From JAWWPG01 sp033850885 (GTDB lineage: Bacteria > Actinomycetota > Actinomycetes > Propionibacteriales > Nocardioidaceae): 64,000 nucleotides of DNA. The notes under the pieces are model-generated. The model saw only the letters and a program-made list of their open reading frames with translations. It was not told where the DNA came from and did no database searches. This document shows, in pieces, positions 61,992-64,000 of the stretch. The DNA lies in contig JAWWPG010000010.1 in assembly GCA_033850885.1 (NCBI GenBank), forward strand, positions 62,001 to 126,000, in the 5' to 3' direction. A program made the position numbers and the translations under genes. Every line of letters begins with the position of its first letter. Within the stretch, counting starts at the first letter, position 1.

Positions 61992-62936
61992 ATGATCGAA
62001 GCGCGCCAACTGACCAAGAGGTACGGCGACAAAGCCGCCGTCCAGGACCTCACCTTCACGGTCCGGCCGGGCGTCGTCACCGGATTCCTCGGGCCCAACG
62101 GCGCCGGCAAGTCGACGACGATGCGAATGATCATCGGCCTTGACGCACCCACAATGGGCGACGCCACCGTGAACGGTCGTCACTACCGCGAGCATCAGGC
62201 GCCCCTTCGCGAAGTCGGCGTCCTGCTCGAGGCCCGGGCGATCCACACGGGTCGGACCGCCCGCAACCATCTTCGGGCCATGGCGGCGACGACGGGAATT
62301 GGTGAGAAGCGGGTCAGCGAGGTCATCGACCTCGTAGGTCTCGGCGAGGTCGCCGATAAACGAGTCGGGTCCTTCTCCCTCGGCATGGGCCAGCGGCTGG
62401 GGATCGCCTCGGCCCTGCTCGGTGACCCGGCGACGCTGATACTCGACGAGCCGGTGAACGGCCTCGACCCGGAGGGTATCCTCTGGGTCCGCAACCTCCT
62501 CAAGGGGCTCGCCGCCGAGGGTCGCACCGTGTTCGTGTCCTCGCACTTGATGGCCGAGATGGCGCTCACCGCCGACCAGCTCATCGTGATCGGACGCGGC
62601 CGCTTGATTCGTGACGAGTCCACCGAGGTGTTCATCGCCAGCGCGTCGGCCCAGTCTGTCCGCGTCCGCTCACCGCAGGCCGACGAGCTGCGCAGTCTTC
62701 TCCTCGGACCCGGGATCACGGTGTCCAGTCAAAGCGCCGGCGTACTGGACGTCTCCGGTCTCGTCACCGATGAGATCGGGCGCCGAGCCGCTGACGCGGG
62801 GCTCACTCTGTACGAGCTGACCGCGGTCCAGGCGTCACTCGAGCAGGCATTTATGGAACTGACGCGTGAGTCGGTGGAGTACCGCTCGCGCGAGTCCGGG
62901 GACTTGATCGACTCGACCACGGAGGAGGCCGCATGA
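61992..62936 (+). CDS. ABC-2 exporter ATP-binding protein
   Basis: This 314-aa ATPase has Walker A GPNGAGKSTTMRMI, a Q-loop VGVLLEARAIHTGRTARNHL of the antibiotic/lantibiotic-export type (BcrA-like), signature SLGMGQRLGIASALL and Walker B LILDEPVNGLDPEGI, switch VSSHLMAEM. The last 90 residues form the DrrA-like C-terminal domain. The role is export or lipid/antibiotic detoxification. GAGGAG precedes the ATG; the stop overlaps the permease gene by ATGA. Confidence 0.9.
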   Translation: MIEARQLTKRYGDKAAVQDLTFTVRPGVVTGFLGPNGAGKSTTMRMIIGLDAPTMGDATVNGRHYREHQAPLREVGVLLEARAIHTGRTARNHLRAMAATTGIGEKRVSEVIDLVGLGEVADKRVGSFSLGMGQRLGIASALLGDPATLILDEPVNGLDPEGILWVRNLLKGLAAEGRTVFVSSHLMAEMALTADQLIVIGRGRLIRDESTEVFIASASAQSVRVRSPQADELRSLLLGPGITVSSQSAGVLDVSGLVTDEIGRRAADAGLTLYELTAVQASLEQAFMELTRESVEYRSRESGDLIDSTTEEAA

Positions 62937-63760
62937 GTATCACGACAAAGGAAGCCCCGGCTCCCACGCCGAGCCGCCTCGCCGACGCAAACGGGGATGT
63001 GACGTTGCCCCGCGTCATCAAGTCCGAATGGGTCAAGTTCCGCACCCTGCGGTCGAGCTGGGTCGTCTTGATGGCCGCGATGGTGGCGCTGGTCGCACTC
63101 GGTCTGATCATCGGATACAACACGGGAAAGAACTTCAGCGCGCTGGCGCCTGAGGACGCGGCAGCATCAGGCCCGCTCCAGGGCTACTACCTCGGTCAGC
63201 TGCTGATGGGGGTTCTCGGTGTGCTGTTCGTTTCTGGTGAGTACTCGACGGGCATGATCCGTTCGACGTTCGCGGCGGTCCCGCGGCGTACCCCTGTCCT
63301 GGTCGCGAAGTCCGTCGTATTCGGCACGATTGCCGTGGTCACCATGGTCGCGGCTACGTTCGGCGCGTTCTTCGGGTCGCAGCTGTTCCTGTCCCACTAC
63401 GGGCACGGGAGCTCGCTCTCCGATCCCGGTGTCCTGCGGGCTGTGGTCGGGACCGGCGTCTATCTCGCTCTCATCGGCCTGCTGGGCGGTGCCCTCGGGT
63501 GGATCGTTCGCGGCACCCCAGGTGGTATCTCCAGCCTGGTCGGCGTCCTGCTCGTGATACCCGTGCTGTTTCAGGTCCTGCCGGGTTCGTGGGCGGGCGA
63601 CGTGTTCAAGTACCTGCCGAGCGAGGCGGGCAGCTCCTTCACGTCAAGCGTCCGGCTGCCTGGCACCCTGAGCCCGGGAACCGGCTTCATCGTCCTCCTC
63701 CTCTGGGTCGCGGCGGCGCTCATGGCCGCCGCCGTTCTGCTGCGGCGACGAGACGCATAA
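62933..63760 (+). CDS. ABC-2 exporter permease
   Basis: This 275-aa protein has a cytosolic N-terminus with LPRVIKSEWVKFRTLRSSW, the conserved amphipathic segment before helix 1 of this permease type, and six helices. GVLFVSGEYSTGMIRSTFAAVPRRTPVLVAKS is the coupling loop region. It works with the ATPase encoded upstream. A probable two-component sensor gene starts 86 bp downstream, the usual linkage for exporters that answer to cell-envelope stress. Confidence 0.88.
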   Translation: MSITTKEAPAPTPSRLADANGDVTLPRVIKSEWVKFRTLRSSWVVLMAAMVALVALGLIIGYNTGKNFSALAPEDAAASGPLQGYYLGQLLMGVLGVLFVSGEYSTGMIRSTFAAVPRRTPVLVAKSVVFGTIAVVTMVAATFGAFFGSQLFLSHYGHGSSLSDPGVLRAVVGTGVYLALIGLLGGALGWIVRGTPGGISSLVGVLLVIPVLFQVLPGSWAGDVFKYLPSEAGSSFTSSVRLPGTLSPGTGFIVLLLWVAAALMAAAVLLRRRDA

Positions 63761-63846
63761 GGCTGGGCGAAGTGGATCGTGCCTCGGGGCAGCACCAACA
63801 GCCAGCCGCGAGGTAGTGACTGCTTCCGAGGCATCACAATGAGGAC

Positions 63847-64000
63847 ATGACGGTCTCGACGTCAGCCCCGGTGTCCTCGCGGCTGCCGGTCGCAATCCGG
63901 CGGCCGGTGGTCGTCGATGTGGGTGTCGTCGTGGCCACCTTGGCCTTTGCGCTGGCAAACGACCGGTTCGGGGACCAGGCACGGCTTGGCGCCGTGGCCG
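63847..64000 (+). CDS. Start of a probable sensor histidine kinase (3' part outside window)
   Basis: Only the first 51 codons are present: a short N-terminus, RRPVVVDVGVVVATLAFALAN as the first membrane helix, then DRFGDQARLGAV. The pattern of a short basic N-terminus and a helix followed by a small loop matches DesK/LiaS-like kinases of actinobacteria encoded after ABC exporters. No diagnostic domain lies in the visible part, so the call rests mostly on context. GAGG precedes the ATG at 63847. Confidence 0.45.
   Translation, partial: MTVSTSAPVSSRLPVAIRRPVVVDVGVVVATLAFALANDRFGDQARLGAVA

Overview
The window is about 64 kb of high-GC DNA with dense genes, many GTG starts and many 4-bp ATGA overlaps. 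It is chromosomal sequence from an actinomycete (class Actinomycetia). The strongest clue is the order purL, a small conserved protein, (insertion), purF, purM, DUF3073, valine dehydrogenase, a conserved hypothetical and bldC. From memory this matches the purL-purF-purM-vdh-bldC neighbourhood of Streptomyces. The genus cannot be named from sequence alone.

Layout. 1-2.3 kb: the end of kdpD, then kdpE, facing a DUF4118 sensor-domain protein that has no kinase. 2.5-4.9 kb: a polar amino-acid ABC transporter. 5-17.5 kb: the purine/vdh/bldC core, with an APC permease and an M20 peptidase inserted. 17.6-33.1 kb: a catabolic island. On the minus strand lie a LacI-type regulator and lutABC (L-lactate oxidation). 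Divergent from it lie a sugar ABC transporter, L-rhamnose mutarotase, a fucose/arabinose-isomerase-like protein, L-rhamnose isomerase, a fused rhamnulose-1-phosphate aldolase/lactaldehyde dehydrogenase and rhamnulokinase. Together they would take a 6-deoxyhexose to DHAP and pyruvate, and near-palindromic operators sit in both divergent promoters. 33.2-42.7 kb: a cell-surface glycan locus (rfbA, rfbB, a dTDP-Fuc4N transaminase, a sulfotransferase, a GtrB-like GT2, a flippase-like protein, a methyltransferase and a large polytopic protein). 42.8-46.3 kb: small stress-type proteins and tRNA-Glu, tRNA-Asp and tRNA-Phe. 46.3-50.4 kb: pstSCAB with a clear PHO box. 50.5-55.2 kb: a CDF metal exporter, a Ser-every-third-residue small membrane protein, an EamA transporter, a Nei-type glycosylase, an ABM protein and a secreted GH5. 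55.3-61.7 kb: an exported-protein locus (S53 peptidase, cupredoxin lipoprotein, class F sortase, CHRD-like sortase-substrate candidate, lipoprotein, secreted phosphoesterase). 61.9-64 kb: an ABC-2 exporter pair and the start of a probable sensor kinase.

Three features run across the window. A family of strong palindromes shares GCCTGGC/GCCAGGC and GGGTGGT/ACCACCC arms and sits at 3' ends of genes. At least seven genes have a TANNNT box 5-7 nt before the start codon and no Shine-Dalgarno, so they are probably leaderless. Several operons have internal or terminal hairpins.

The most unusual single gene is the 123-aa protein at 51443-51814 (minus), with serine at every third residue from 2 to 74. 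The most coherent system is the rhamnose-to-lactate-to-pyruvate regulon.
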